Positions 25,484 to 36,604 of a stretch of DNA of 64,000 nucleotides are shown here, piece by piece. The stretch is from the NCBI GenBank assembly GCA_025403435.1, contig CM046335.1, positions 3,439,101 through 3,503,100 of the forward strand, in the 5' to 3' direction. The position numbers and the translations under genes were made by a program. Source of the DNA: Artocarpus heterophyllus. Lineage: Eukaryota; Streptophyta; Magnoliopsida; Rosales; Moraceae. Position 1 is the first letter of the stretch. Each line of letters begins with the position of its first letter. The notes under the pieces are model-generated. The model saw nothing but the letters and a program-made list of their open reading frames with translations. It was not told the origin of the DNA and ran no database searches.

Positions 25484-25921
25484 TGGTATGATATCATTGG
25501 ATGAATTTCTAAATTGTTTTAAAAAAAATTGTTATATTCCAATTCTACTCTTATTTCATGCAGTGTGATTTTAATGAGTGATTTAGAAGGATACTACACA
25601 TTGAGACTTGAAATTTAAATCATCAAATGTACCGTTTTATGTGAAAAATATAAATACAGTTTTCACATCAAAATGGCACACATAAATAACCAGGCTTAGA
25701 AAGTGATGTACAACCTATTTAAAACATTTGTGCTTTTTTTTAATAAAGTTAACATATCTTTAGCTTGAAAAATCGCTTTTTTTTGATCTATTACTGTTTT
25801 TACTGTATAAATCCCTCCTTTTCCCCTTAAAAAAAAAAAAAAAGTAGCCCAAGGCCCAGTTTTTATCCAACGGTCAGATTAATTCTATTTGTTTTTAAAG
25901 GTTGCAAGAACCCATGCTGGT

Positions 25922-26029
25922 ATGCAGAGTGTCAGAAGCAGAGGTTTTGTGTTCTCATCATCATTGTCGTCAATGTTCTTGGTATTATTATTTTTTATTT
26001 GTTTAACTGGAAAGGAAAATTTCGTCTGA
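25922..26029 (+). CDS. Short ORF with signal-peptide-like N-terminus (35 aa), unproven
   Basis: ATG to TGA frame of 35 codons: MQSVRSRGFVFSS, then the hydrophobic run MFLVLLFFICLTG. A TATA-like TGTATAAATCCC lies at 25804-25815, about 110 bp upstream, followed by a pyrimidine-rich leader and a CCCAAGGCCCAG stretch. I recognise no family. It could be chance, a peptide gene, or the first exon of something not resolved (a GT lies at the FL/VL junction). Confidence 0.15.
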   Translation: MQSVRSRGFVFSSSLSSMFLVLLFFICLTGKENFV

Positions 26030-26720
26030 TTGTCTGTCAAGCATTTTATGTCGAATTTCTTTTAGTTTCTTTACAAAGTTTTCTGTTGGTAGTGGCAAAC
26101 TTGCAGCTGATGTAACGTCTGTCAAGTGTCAAGCATGTAGGCTTGGGAACCCACTAAAAGGGCGGAGAACCATTTTTTTTTTTGGAGAAGTAAAGTCTTT
26201 GTCAGCACTGGGCCAGAATAACTCTGGACGACTTATTTCCGAATCCAAAACGTGTAAATCAATAGGGATTTTTCATGTGATGTTTTGAAACTATTACTTT
26301 TCAGGAAATCTTGATACATGTGATTTTTTTTTAAATTATTACTTTTATAAATACCATACATATTTATAATATAATATAACATAAACAAATATTAAAAATA
26401 ATAATATGGTATAATTTTTAAATATGACATAAATAAATATATTTTTTAAAAATGTGACATGCTATATAATTTTTTGTAAATGAAAATAGTGCTCTTATGA
26501 AAGGGAATTTTTTGAATTTAAAAAAAAAAAATATTAGTCTATTTAAGAATATAGGTTCGAAATTGCTACGATATTCCTAGCTCAAACCTATACTTCTAAA
26601 ATCATTGCACAAGCTTTTTTTGTTTCAAAAAATTATATAGTTTTTAATAATTTCTAGATATTTCTCATATTTTGAAAAGATAAATAAAAGCATTCAATAT
26701 TTGAACCACTTAATCACATA

Positions 26721-27040
26721 TTTATTACGTTACCATATACAAATTATCACAAAATCAAAGTAGTTTCTTGATTTGTCAAGTTCATTCCTTATACCTTTTT
26801 TATAATGATATCAAGTTTGTTATAATGATATGGGATTGTTTTGGTTGATATATAATTTTCTTATACTATTTATTACATTATGATATTCAAATTATCACAA
26901 TGCTAAAGCAATTTATTGATTTGTCAGGTTCATTCGTTATATATATATATATATATATATATTTATAATCATGTTAAGTTTGTTTTAGTGATATGGGATT
27001 GTTTTGGTTGATATATGTATTTTTCTTATACTAATATTAA
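26721..27040. repeat. 148-bp-period tandem duplication
   Basis: Copies starting at 26721 and 26869 share TTTATTAC(G/A)TTA, CAAATTATCACAA, TTGATTTGTCA(A/G)GTTCATTC and GATATGGGATTGTTTTGGTTGATATA. The second copy contains an expanded (AT)n run. Confidence 0.8.
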
Positions 27041-30000
27041 CTTTATTCATTGAACGTTTTGTTATTTTTATGTCTTTTCATATTTAGGTTCTTAAATTTG
27101 TTGTTTCGACTTTCATTTTCATTGTTCATTGTTCAATGTCAATATAGGCATTACACTTATGTCAATGTCTTGCATAGAGACCAAAGAAATGCCTTTCTAG
27201 TAGCAACGTGGAATTTTGTTGGGCATCATTACCATGGTGGTTGCAACCCCCCCCAAAAGGTGCATTTGAGACTGTGGGGTTTAGTCAAGTGAAAGAAGAA
27301 AGTAAAATGGGAATTTGTCGCAAGAAAGTTTAGGGGAAAAAAAAAAGAGAAGATGTGCTTCTGAATTGGCAAATCTTACGCATTATGATGTGCAAGAAAT
27401 GGATCTAATATCCACAATTTCAAGGGGTGATTTAGGTAACAAAAAAAGAAAAAGAAAGAGAGGGAAGGTAGAAATCATCTCTGGCGGGAATGATGTTTGA
27501 TGGGAGAGTTTGGTGCCAAGAAATCATTACATTTATCCCAAATTATCTATGTGATCTTAAAACAATGTTTAATTAGTATATGTTTGACAGTCTCAAATCA
27601 AGCTCTAACACCAACTGACATTATCTACTCAAGTTTTAGCTATTGTCAACTATTTTTCCCTGAGAAGTTATCGAGATTAATAAAAAAAAAAAGAAGAAAG
27701 AAATTTGCAAGAGTAGAGCTGAGAGAGTATTATTTCAGAGATGGGTTGATGATTAAACTTGGCAACACTGGCCTACCGATTAGATGGGCTTACAAGAAGC
27801 CCAGATTCGTCAACACTAGCAGAGAAAGGTGAAGAAAATAATTGTGAAAACAGGGATAGCGTTTAATAAGCTACAAAGAGTAAAGCTCTCACCTCTTACG
27901 ATAAAATCGTTCTAATTTTTTGTTCTAACTGTGTTGCTAAATACACTTACAATAATGTCACTTTGTTCCATCCCTCATAATATACTTTTTTTTACATGGA
28001 CAGTCACGACTTTGCAATAATTAAGTTCAAGTAATGTGTAACAAAAACATTTTATGAACTTAAGTGTAAATATTACAATTTGTGGACGTTCTTTTTTTTT
28101 TCCGACCCCTACATGATGGACAATATATGCTTTATACTTGTGAAAATACCAAGGAATTTGGATTTGAGTTGATGTATGCTACCAACCAGGAAGATTTTGC
28201 CAATTCTACTCGACCTAAAACAAAGACCCTTGAGAATGGTTTTACATTCTCCTATCTCTCTAAATTTCAAATTATTGTTAGGGTGATCCCCTTTTTCTTT
28301 CACTCTTTCTCTACGCTTTGCGTCCTATGCGTTTTCGCTGCCCCGAACCTGTTGTCATCGCCATAGAGAAGTCGTCGTCACTGCTCCTGCTCTCACCGTC
28401 ATCCCATTCCCCGCCTCCATCTCATCCTTCTGCCTTGCCCATGAGAGATTTCCCCATGATGGCATAACATTATGTTCAATTTTTTTTTTAATTATATAAA
28501 TCGGTTCAATGCGTAGATTTGTGTATTTTTTCTATTGAAGTTCTCCAAGAAAAACATAATTTATAACGAAAAAAACAATTTATGTAATTAGAGGGTCAAC
28601 AATAAGAATAAGTTGGTTGAGTAGTTAGCACAAGAGAGCTAATAATAAGTTGGTGGAGGATAATATCTTTTAATTGGGATGCCTTGATGGATTTGAAATA
28701 AGGCAGGTACAGAGTATTGAGAATAATCAGCGGCAATTATAGGGCCAAGATTTTATTTATTTGTTTGTTTGTTTCTTTTTAACTGACTCCTTCAAATTCA
28801 ACGCAATTATATTTTAGCTTGGTTGGAACCTTTATCCTCATCATTTTGGTGCCTTCGTATTGTGTCTCAATAATTAAAGAGCATCTAGATTAGAGAAAAA
28901 TAAATAAAGAACTTTGCCTCAAATCATAGCCTACATTTTACCCATCAAAATGTCTAATCATATAAACATAGGAATCATGCAGTACAATAGGTAAAATCAA
29001 GGTCTCCAATGTTTCTTGTGTTGCTGTTGCTATTTTTTTTAGTAACAATAAAGGATTCTTTTAGGGTAAAACTTTATACAAATAGTGCATATTTCTAACC
29101 AGTGAATTTGGTCAAAATCATGTTAAAAAAAAAAGCAAAACAGGTAGCATTTGATACAAATATAATAGTTGAAAAACAAATAGTTATCAGCCTATTTTTT
29201 AGAGGTGTACGTCGAGATTTTCAACAACAAATTACCCAGCTAGGATCAAATTATGCAATGATGTAACACCACTCTTATTCCTATTTATGTGTTTATATTT
29301 TTATTCGTTTTGTTTTGTTGTTTTTTGTTGGTTGGGTGTGGTTGGCGGGACAGGGACCGAACGTCCTTCATCTAAATCCTCTGGTAAATTCCACTAATGC
29401 CCATTTGATTGGTCTGGGCATTCAATAATCCCAACATCAAAAGAAGAGAGAACGTTAAAAAGAATAGATGAAGAAGAACTAAAGTTAGCTTTTCATAAAG
29501 TAATAGACAAGAAGCCCACGCCAGCCAGTTTGATTACGGCAAGCCTAAGCAAAGTTGAGGACGAACTCTTCACAAACAAATAATGGAGGAATACAGAAAA
29601 AGGGGATATAAATGCAATTAATTCATAAGATTTTGAGGCTTCTTCTCCACTTTCAACACTTCTTTTTTTTTTTTGGTAACTTTCATTTTTTGCAAGGTAA
29701 AACTAAAATTTTAGTGACCGATTTATTAAGGTGTGAATCAGAGGAATTCTATGTTTAGAGAGTTGGTATTTAAATAAATTACTTTTTATAGAAAGATTTG
29801 GGCCTAATTTACATTTAAAAATAATACAGGGGAATAACTGAACTTTATAAATAATATCAGGCTTAATTTACACTTATTTTAGAGTTACATTAGGGTTCAT
29901 TGAAATTTATGTTTACAAAAAGTTTTCACCTTTTTACCAGGTTACAATATTTTTCAAGAGCTTAATAATTATGAACACAGAATCAATAACAATGGGTGAA

Positions 30001-30310
30001 ACTATCCAAAGTGAACACTAGTTCATCATTTTTTTTTACCTTAAACATGGGAAAAGAGAAGATTACATGAAAAAGGTGCCTTGTAATTACATTAGCACAC
30101 TGGGACATGATAACTTATTATTACAAAATTAGAGGGATTAACTTACATTAGTACCAAACATCTAAGAAAAGATACAATGGTACCAAAGAAGAAAAATACA
30201 TTTCTATTATGGGACTCCTAAGGAGTTATTAATTAAGCACAAGTAAGAGTACTCCAGAACATGCACATTTTAATTATAACATTAAAAATAAGCTTTGTTT
30301 TAATCAGATT

Positions 30311-31033
30311 CTATTTAGCCCTGTCCTGAATCACATCCATTCCCATCTCAGTTGGATCTGTGGCCTGGACTTCATAGTGAATCCCTTCTAGGACTCTTCT
30401 CAGCCCATCTTTGGAAGTTGCATACAACATTTTTGCTCTAATTCTTGATGCTGTTGGAGCCCTGAAATCCAATGTGATACATGTAAATATAAATAACAAA
30501 CTTCGAAAAAAAAAAACAAAATAAAATAAAATAAAGTTATCCCACATCATGAAATGCAATTTTGAAGTACTCAACATGATTTTCAATGATTTCTAGGCAA
30601 TTTTATTGTTAACAAGTGTATAGAGTATAGTAGTAGTAGTTCTAAGTGTACGGACCATGCAATGAAGAAGATTTTGCTCTTCCGGCAGTTGTCAACGGTG
30701 ACAAAGTCGAAATCAAACACGGCGTATCTGCAGTCGTCGTTGGGCAAAGACTTGGTGAGGTCGTCGTAGCTCTCTCCCGAGCCGCCGACCTTATCAACGG
30801 TGACGAGCTTCGATGTCTCGTCGATCTTGAACACTATGTACCTATGTACCTTCTTCCATTTCATCTCCATGAATGAGTTCTTGCACTCATCCGTCACCCA
30901 CATTCCGGTCGTGGCCTGTTTTAGAATATATCATTGCCACATAGAAGATTAGAGCAAAGAAGGAAAAAAAAAAGATAAAATTTAGAGAAATTAAAGAAGA
31001 GAAGAAAAGTACCATCTTGAAAGCCATAGCCAT
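30311..31033 (-). CDS. ADF5: Actin-depolymerizing factor (ADF5 type)
   Basis: Cytoplasmic ADF/cofilin that binds G- and F-actin and remodels filaments; the ADF5 subclass is reported to bundle rather than sever. Exons on the minus strand: 31033-31013, 30915-30656 and 30461-30311, GT-AG throughout. Together 432 nt, 143 residues, the exact length of Arabidopsis ADF5. It begins MAMAFKMATTGMWVTDECKN, with the first intron right after the first seven codons as in this family, and carries WKKVHRYIVFKID, DDCRYAVFDFDFVTVDNCRK, KSKIFFIAWAPTASRIRAKM and the end VLEGIHYEVQATDPTEM...QDRAK. The extended MAMAFKM N-terminus points to the ADF5 subclass rather than ADF1-4. No lesion seen. Confidence 0.96.
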
Positions 31034-31148
31034 GGTTGTTGTCTAGTTTTAGTTGATATTGAAGTTAGAAGAGAAAAACAGAAAAAAAAAAAAAAAAAAA
31101 AAGAGTTAGAAGATTGGTATGAATTCTTGAGTATGTGGCAAATGGCGC

Positions 31149-31158
31149 TTTATAAAGA
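31149..31158 (-). promoter_or_regulatory. TATA box of the ADF5-type gene
   Basis: CTTTATAAAG, reading TATAAAG on the minus strand, about 120 bp upstream of the ATG at 31033. An A-homopolymer (31081-31101) lies in the presumed leader. Confidence 0.6.
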
Positions 31159-33915
31159 TTAAGTTATGAAAATGCCACTATATTTAATTTGTTTTTACAA
31201 CATTGCCACACTAGAATACTAGATCTGTGATGTATTATTGGTGCTGGTATATGTTCTGTTTCAATGACCAAGTTGCCCTTGTCTTGGACTGGGTAGCACC
31301 TGGGCTTTTGCCATTTGTTTTCTTTTACAAATTGAGCTTTCAATAAGAATCAAGATGTTTCTACTCAACACCATGTTCTGCAGACAATGGGAGAAATGCA
31401 TATCCACAAAAACATGGCCCCACAAGTACAAACTATGTCTCAATTTTTTTTTTAAACCAGAAAAAAGATGTGCCTAATAAACGTGCAAAAAAGGGTGAAA
31501 AATGAAAATAACAAAAATGTTCCACTTTTACTGTCTTTATAAAACTTAGCTGGATCATGATATGTTACCATTCTTCATTAATTTGTTTATCTCTCAATAA
31601 ATCCCCCCAACCATATAAAAATTAGTCTCTAAAGTTTTACTTTATAGTGAAGTATGTATGAACCTGAAACTGAAACCAACTTTATCTCTTTCTGACTAGA
31701 ATTACCATGCTATGTTCCAAGTCCTTGTAAGTTTACTTACATTGTTTGTCACTTTACAATTCTTAATTCTGTGTCATTTTCTGTCCTTGTATTTGAATTT
31801 CTAGCTGAACCTTTTCTTCAACATCCATAATTGGTCTGGGTTTATTATGCATTGCTGATTGCTTGTCCTGTTCATAATGTTGTTAGCAAATATGGTATAT
31901 GCTTACCGTGCCACGTGACAAAAGAGGAATTCCTTGGCCTGCCTGAATTCTGACCAGTCAAAGCATATATTGGTGGCATTACAAAGGATTCATGACAATA
32001 AAGACTTGCCTCAAGAGCATAAAACATTTATAGGATCTTAAATTTATTAAATTTAAGTACATCATACAATAGAATTTGTCAGGGAAAATCTCGTCTTGGT
32101 AACCTATGCTTTATAACATTAGTCAATTTGTATTTTTTTAACTTGGAGATAGAAGATTCGAACTATTCATCTTGTAATAAAGTCGGGTATGATTTTACCG
32201 TTAAGCTATCCATGAAATCACAATATTTAATAGTTAGATAACTAATATATAGATAACATTAAAAAAAAAAACCCTTTGAGGATGTTGAAAGTTAGTCTAA
32301 ATGTCCTAATCTTTCGATAAAATTTTAAATTTTCCCTTCTAACCACTACTAGCAGATGTTTAATTTTCTTTTCTCTTGCAGTTTGTTTTAAAATTTTGAC
32401 CATTGCTGATGTAATGCCCGACACAAGATCAATAAGAAATGGCATAGCTTATTAGTTTCTTTGCAATAATTGATGTAACTTATATTCTTTTTCAGGAATA
32501 ATAGTAGAAAGATAATGATAGAAAATGACAGGAGGCAGAAATATCCAAATCAATCTTGATTAGATTTGAGTTCATTGGAACACAGAGCATACCATGGACC
32601 TAATAACAGATTAACCGTATTCACGTTTATCTATAATTTGACTAATACAAAGAATTACCGTATCAAAGATCGATAAAGTTGGTGGTCCCATCTCGGATCG
32701 CACACCCACATCTTCCTTCCCCAATCTGATCTTTGTGTTCTTCAAAAAAAAAAAAAAAAAGTCTTTGCGTGAAGGCAAAGACGAAAGGGGGATTGATTTA
32801 TCACCGGAAAAAAAAAGAAAACAAGAAAAGGAACCAAGAGATAAAGATAAAAGAAAACCAAAAGAATCAAAAAAGAAAAAGGTGTCACTTGGTACGAATG
32901 AGTCAATGAATGTACTGCCTGTTCCTGATTAAACCACTTTGGCCTTCGTTCTATTTGTTGTTTTTTGCAACATGCAAATAATATTCTACACGAGTCGTGC
33001 AATTTTTCTAGTGGGAAAAAAGATACCCATTAGGTATTGTCTTTCAATGTTGTACCAAAAAAAAAATAATAATAATTTTAATTAGATTTAACGATTTTAA
33101 AATATACATATGTTGGTCCAATTAGAAAAAAATTTAAATTTCTTTTTCTTGCTCTAAACATCTCGAAAGTTTTTTCCACAACTTTATCTGAGGAAAAGGG
33201 CAGCATCCCGACATTCACCAAATATTAAAATTGTGGTGGCAGATCTCTACCTAAAATACTAATGTTGGAGATTGAGAGAAGAGTCCTGAGAGTGGAGATT
33301 TTAAAGTAACAACAAGAAGCAAGATCCAGGAAATCTCCAAGCAAGGTTGTGCATGGACTTGCTTGTATGGGGAAACATGCCCCATCATGTGAAATATGAC
33401 CCCTTCTCTAGACAAACACGTCCACAGGTCCACACCATACGCATAACCTAGCTGGGTTGCTAACGTTGCACGTTTGTATACTCTCACCACATATTTAAGA
33501 ACCCAAAAAGTTAATGGCTCCACGAGCCTCAGCATCGCAAGAAACACGGTGTGGGCCCCACAAGAAGGTGGGACCAAACCCCTATTTCTTCTAATGTAGG
33601 GACTATTACGTGCTTGAATGGTCTAGTTTTTTTTTTTTTTATTAAAACAGTTGAGATTATATAAGTTTACCAACTTTATCTGTTTTAATCTTTTTTTCAT
33701 TTAACTAAAAAAAGAGTGAAGTGCACAAGCACGATTTGGTTGTCCTATTTTGATTTTCTAAAAATTTTTAAAGCTCTCTATTAAACGGCCATATTTTCTT
33801 TAATATAAGTGTGCCAGTAAAGATTATCATGTGAATATGATGTGATAATATGTAGTCTAAGTGTTTGACATGTGAACATCTAATTTGTTAACAAGAAGGA
33901 GAGCATGAGTGATGC
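31159..33915. other. Intergenic region without recognised gene
   Basis: Upstream region of the ADF5-type gene. It contains a tRNA-derived SINE-like head (32150-32215) and A/T-rich tracts (32743-32760, 33059-33066, 33630-33641). Open frames such as the Lys/Glu-rich one at 32735-32932 are low-complexity and not believable. Confidence 0.55.
32150..32215 (-). mobile_element. tRNA-derived SINE-like head
   Basis: On the minus strand GGATAGCTTAACGGTAAAAT includes an A-box-like TAGCTTAACGG (32208-32198), and GTTCGAATC (32163-32155) is a good B-box, separated by about 35 bp as in RNA polymerase III internal promoters. It does not fold as a tRNA gene that I can see, so a SINE or tRNA relic is more likely. 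Confidence 0.35.
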
Positions 33916-34990
33916 GTTGGTACTAGGGCCGGTAATTTAGGTCACGACACGATGTCACGACACGATGACACGACACGAACCCGACACGAAAAATGTGGGT
34001 TAGGGTTGGGAAAATAGGCCTCGGGTTGGAATTGGGTCGAACCCGTCTGACTCGTACAAAAAACAAGTTGGGTTTAGGTCAACCCGAATCAACACGAAAT
34101 CAACCCGAAATAATCCGCCAAAAATGTGTCGAAATAAGGTTGACATGAAAATTGTTAATCAACCCGTGTAATCCAAATTAAACTCGTGTGACCTTAATGT
34201 AACCCATATAACCTGAAATTAATTTTAATGTGTCAAATTAGTCTAACATTTGTTGTATATACAACTTAACATGATTCTAATTTCTAGCATATTTGTTTTT
34301 GTTAAACTTATACAAAGTTTTGTTAACTTTTTTGATGGTTTTGTTTTGTTGGGTTATTGTTTATTTTATAGGCTTATTGTTGGATCTATCGTGTTGCAGG
34401 TCTATCGGGTTTAACGGGTCAGTGTGTCATGTCAGTACGAACATGCACAAAGTAGCATATTAACAGGTTGTACGGGGTTGGGTCGGATCGGGTCAACCCG
34501 TCTACACATCAGATTGTGTTCAGGTTGGGGTTTTTTTGACCCGTCGGGTCACAGGTCGGGTTCGTGTTGGCGTGTTAACTGTTTATATAAGGGCTCAACC
34601 CAACCCGACCCGTGGACCCTAATTGCCAGCCTTAATTGGTACAATATTTACTCTATAGTTTGGTTGCATGAATGAATGATGTGCGCGAACTGGCTTCTGG
34701 TTGCTAGGGTTGCAAACTAGATTTTACTAATCAGATTTCAAGTCCCACCTTGGTGGTTTAGTTACCTTCTTTGCAAAGTAGTTGAGATCATGTAAGTACA
34801 TCAATTTTATCCCTTTCACTTTCTTATTTAGTTAAAAAAAAGTGAGCCGTACCATACAATTTAGTTCACCTAATTATTTTTCAGGAAATTTAATGACTTT
34901 GTATTGGATGTTCACATTTTTAGTATCAAGGAAGATTATTGCATGAATAATTACTAATAGCCTTTTCTAACATGTTTTGTAGGCTCCCGT
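33640..34990. repeat. Diverged direct repeats flanking the hAT-like element
   Basis: About 33640-33860 and 34775-34960 share, in order, AGTTGAGAT(T/C)AT(A/G)TAAGT, a CTTTTTTTCATTTAACTAAAAAAAG-like block, AGTGA(A/G), TTTGGTT/TTTAGTT and AAGATTATxxxATGAAT. This is an old duplication with the hAT-like element between or inside it. Confidence 0.45.
33924..34634. mobile_element. Non-autonomous hAT-like element, 711 bp
   Basis: Left end TAGGGCCGGTAATTTAGGTC; right end, reverse-complemented, TAAGGCTGGCAATTAGGGTC: 15 of 21 matches, of the TAGGG hAT type. It is flanked by near-perfect 8-bp target duplications, GTTGGTAC (33916-33923) and ATTGGTAC (34635-34642). The interior is a run of ACACGACACGAACCCGAC and GGGTCGGGTTGACCCG-type short motifs pointing toward both ends; no transposase is encoded. 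The 8-bp duplication and TIR type are diagnostic of hAT elements. Confidence 0.85.
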
Positions 34991-36604
34991 TTTCTTTTCT
35001 TGGTGGTTGAAGCTGGAGCCTTAGCTGTGTTTCATTTGCCACTCTCCCTGAAGAAGTCCATTTAGCCAAACAAGAGAGTAAGAAGAAAAAAAATCTTAAT
35101 TGTGAGCTTTTTCTAGGTTACACTATGAGGGGCCAGGGAGAAAAAAATGTTAATTTATGCCATGAAAAATTAAATTTTTTTTTTTTTTTTTCACAACCAG
35201 AACATTCTCTCATTTTCTGTCTTTTTCTCTCTCTTTCCGTCTACAACCTTTGAACCTCTAAGGTGGTGGAAAGATGAGACCACACCAACCGGCTAGGCTA
35301 CAGAGAGGGCTGTTGTGAGAAATTGCCCCTGATCTATCTTTTGTCATGTAACCTGGAGGATAAGGATGCCAGCTTGGTGGTTGGATGTTGGGTTCAAAGT
35401 TTTTCTTTTCTTTTGAGAAATTGATCCAAAAAGGTTACAAAGTAATGCAGGCTCACACACATATGCATAAAAACATTTATATGCTTGTGATTTAAAAAAC
35501 TACAAAGGAGAGAGTAAGGAAGAGATTATGTTAGACTAGCACAAGAACTAGCAAGATTTATATTAAAAATCTAAAATGAAGACTACGAAGTTATCGCTTT
35601 TAGATTCAAGACTATTCAAAGGAACCTTTTGATCAATGGAGTTCCTTTATTTCCCACACACCCCCCCCCCCCCCCCCCCCCCGCCCCCCCCATATTCCAA
35701 TCCACTACATATTTAAGGCTGCTATAAATCAGCTTTTATTTTCCCCTTTTTGGTTTGTTTCACTTTTGAAATACAAAAATTATTTGACTATGATGTAATA
35801 TTTGATTTTTGCTATAGCATCCTTTTTTATTAAAATAGATGATATTGACCATTGACAGGTGTACACTAAAAATGCATCAAGAGATGTCCTTGATGTGGGG
35901 GCATTGGAGGGCATAAAAGAAAAAAAAGGAAATAAAGGATCAAACTCTTATGAAATATATAGACGAGAGTTTAAGTCGCATTAATTTTGAAAAGAAAAAA
36001 GTGCAAAAATCTGAAGCTTTATTTTCTTTAAGCCTTTTTTCCCCTCTTGTAATTGTATTAGTTCAAGGGAACCAATGACCTTTCTTTGTGGTAGCCTTGA
36101 TGCAATTGTCTTAACGAGATATCTCACATCTTCAAATATAAAAGACTAAAAACATGAAATTTAAAACCGGGAATTACACATGCACATAAAGGAGCGAGGA
36201 AAAAGATGAAACAGAAGTACCACTAAACGCCGTCCTTTCCTCTTTCCACCAAGGAAGCAAACCATAGGCACAATTCTTCTCATTTGTAACATGCCTGGAA
36301 TTCATCTTTGCCACTAAAAGATTATGAAAATCACACAAATGAAAATTCCAAAGGTAAGAAAGATAACGGAACTTTATAGCAGGACTTTTCATTTTCTATC
36401 TTGTCTTAAATCGGCCTAAGAGATAGATAAGAGCCTTCCAAGGGATAAAGGAACTCATGAACAGTGAACTTGTTAATCTGCAAGACGAACGCAATGCTTT
36501 TAGAAAACAACCAAGACATCATCAAAGTAAAGACACATGATTGGGTTGTGAATTTTGAAGTTGCTGCCATACCTCAAAGTATTAGCAACAGAATCTTTAA
36601 ATCT
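34643..36604. other. Intergenic region, poly-C tract
   Basis: AT-rich with a poly-C tract (35661-35691) and a T-homopolymer (35176-35191). No gene recognised. Confidence 0.6.
35659..35691. repeat. Poly-C tract
   Basis: Twenty-two consecutive C, one G, then eight C. The tract may be an assembly or sequencing artefact in length; the opposite strand could form G-quadruplex structure. Confidence 0.9.

Larger units (their letters stand above)
23710..30310. other. Gene-poor region with dispersed repeats
   Basis: 23710-24180 resembles the block found at 45540-46000 and 53220-53560 (GC-richer stretch, then TTTTATTTTTAATTC(T/C)AATTAGTA). 24580-24950 is relatively GC-rich with a G-box (CACGTG, 24878-24883). 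It also holds a MITE copy (25341-25483), a short secreted-type ORF candidate (25922-26029), a 148-bp-period duplication (26721-27040) and the (AT)n tract 26938-26961. No intact gene recognised. Confidence 0.5.

Noticed and set aside
27315..27500. 61-codon basic ORF with NKKRKRKRG
   Set aside because: Purine-rich low-complexity sequence; no ATG in a good context and no recognised domain.
32735..32932. Lys/Glu-rich 65-codon frame
   Set aside because: A-rich low-complexity sequence starting in a poly-A run; no start context or homology.
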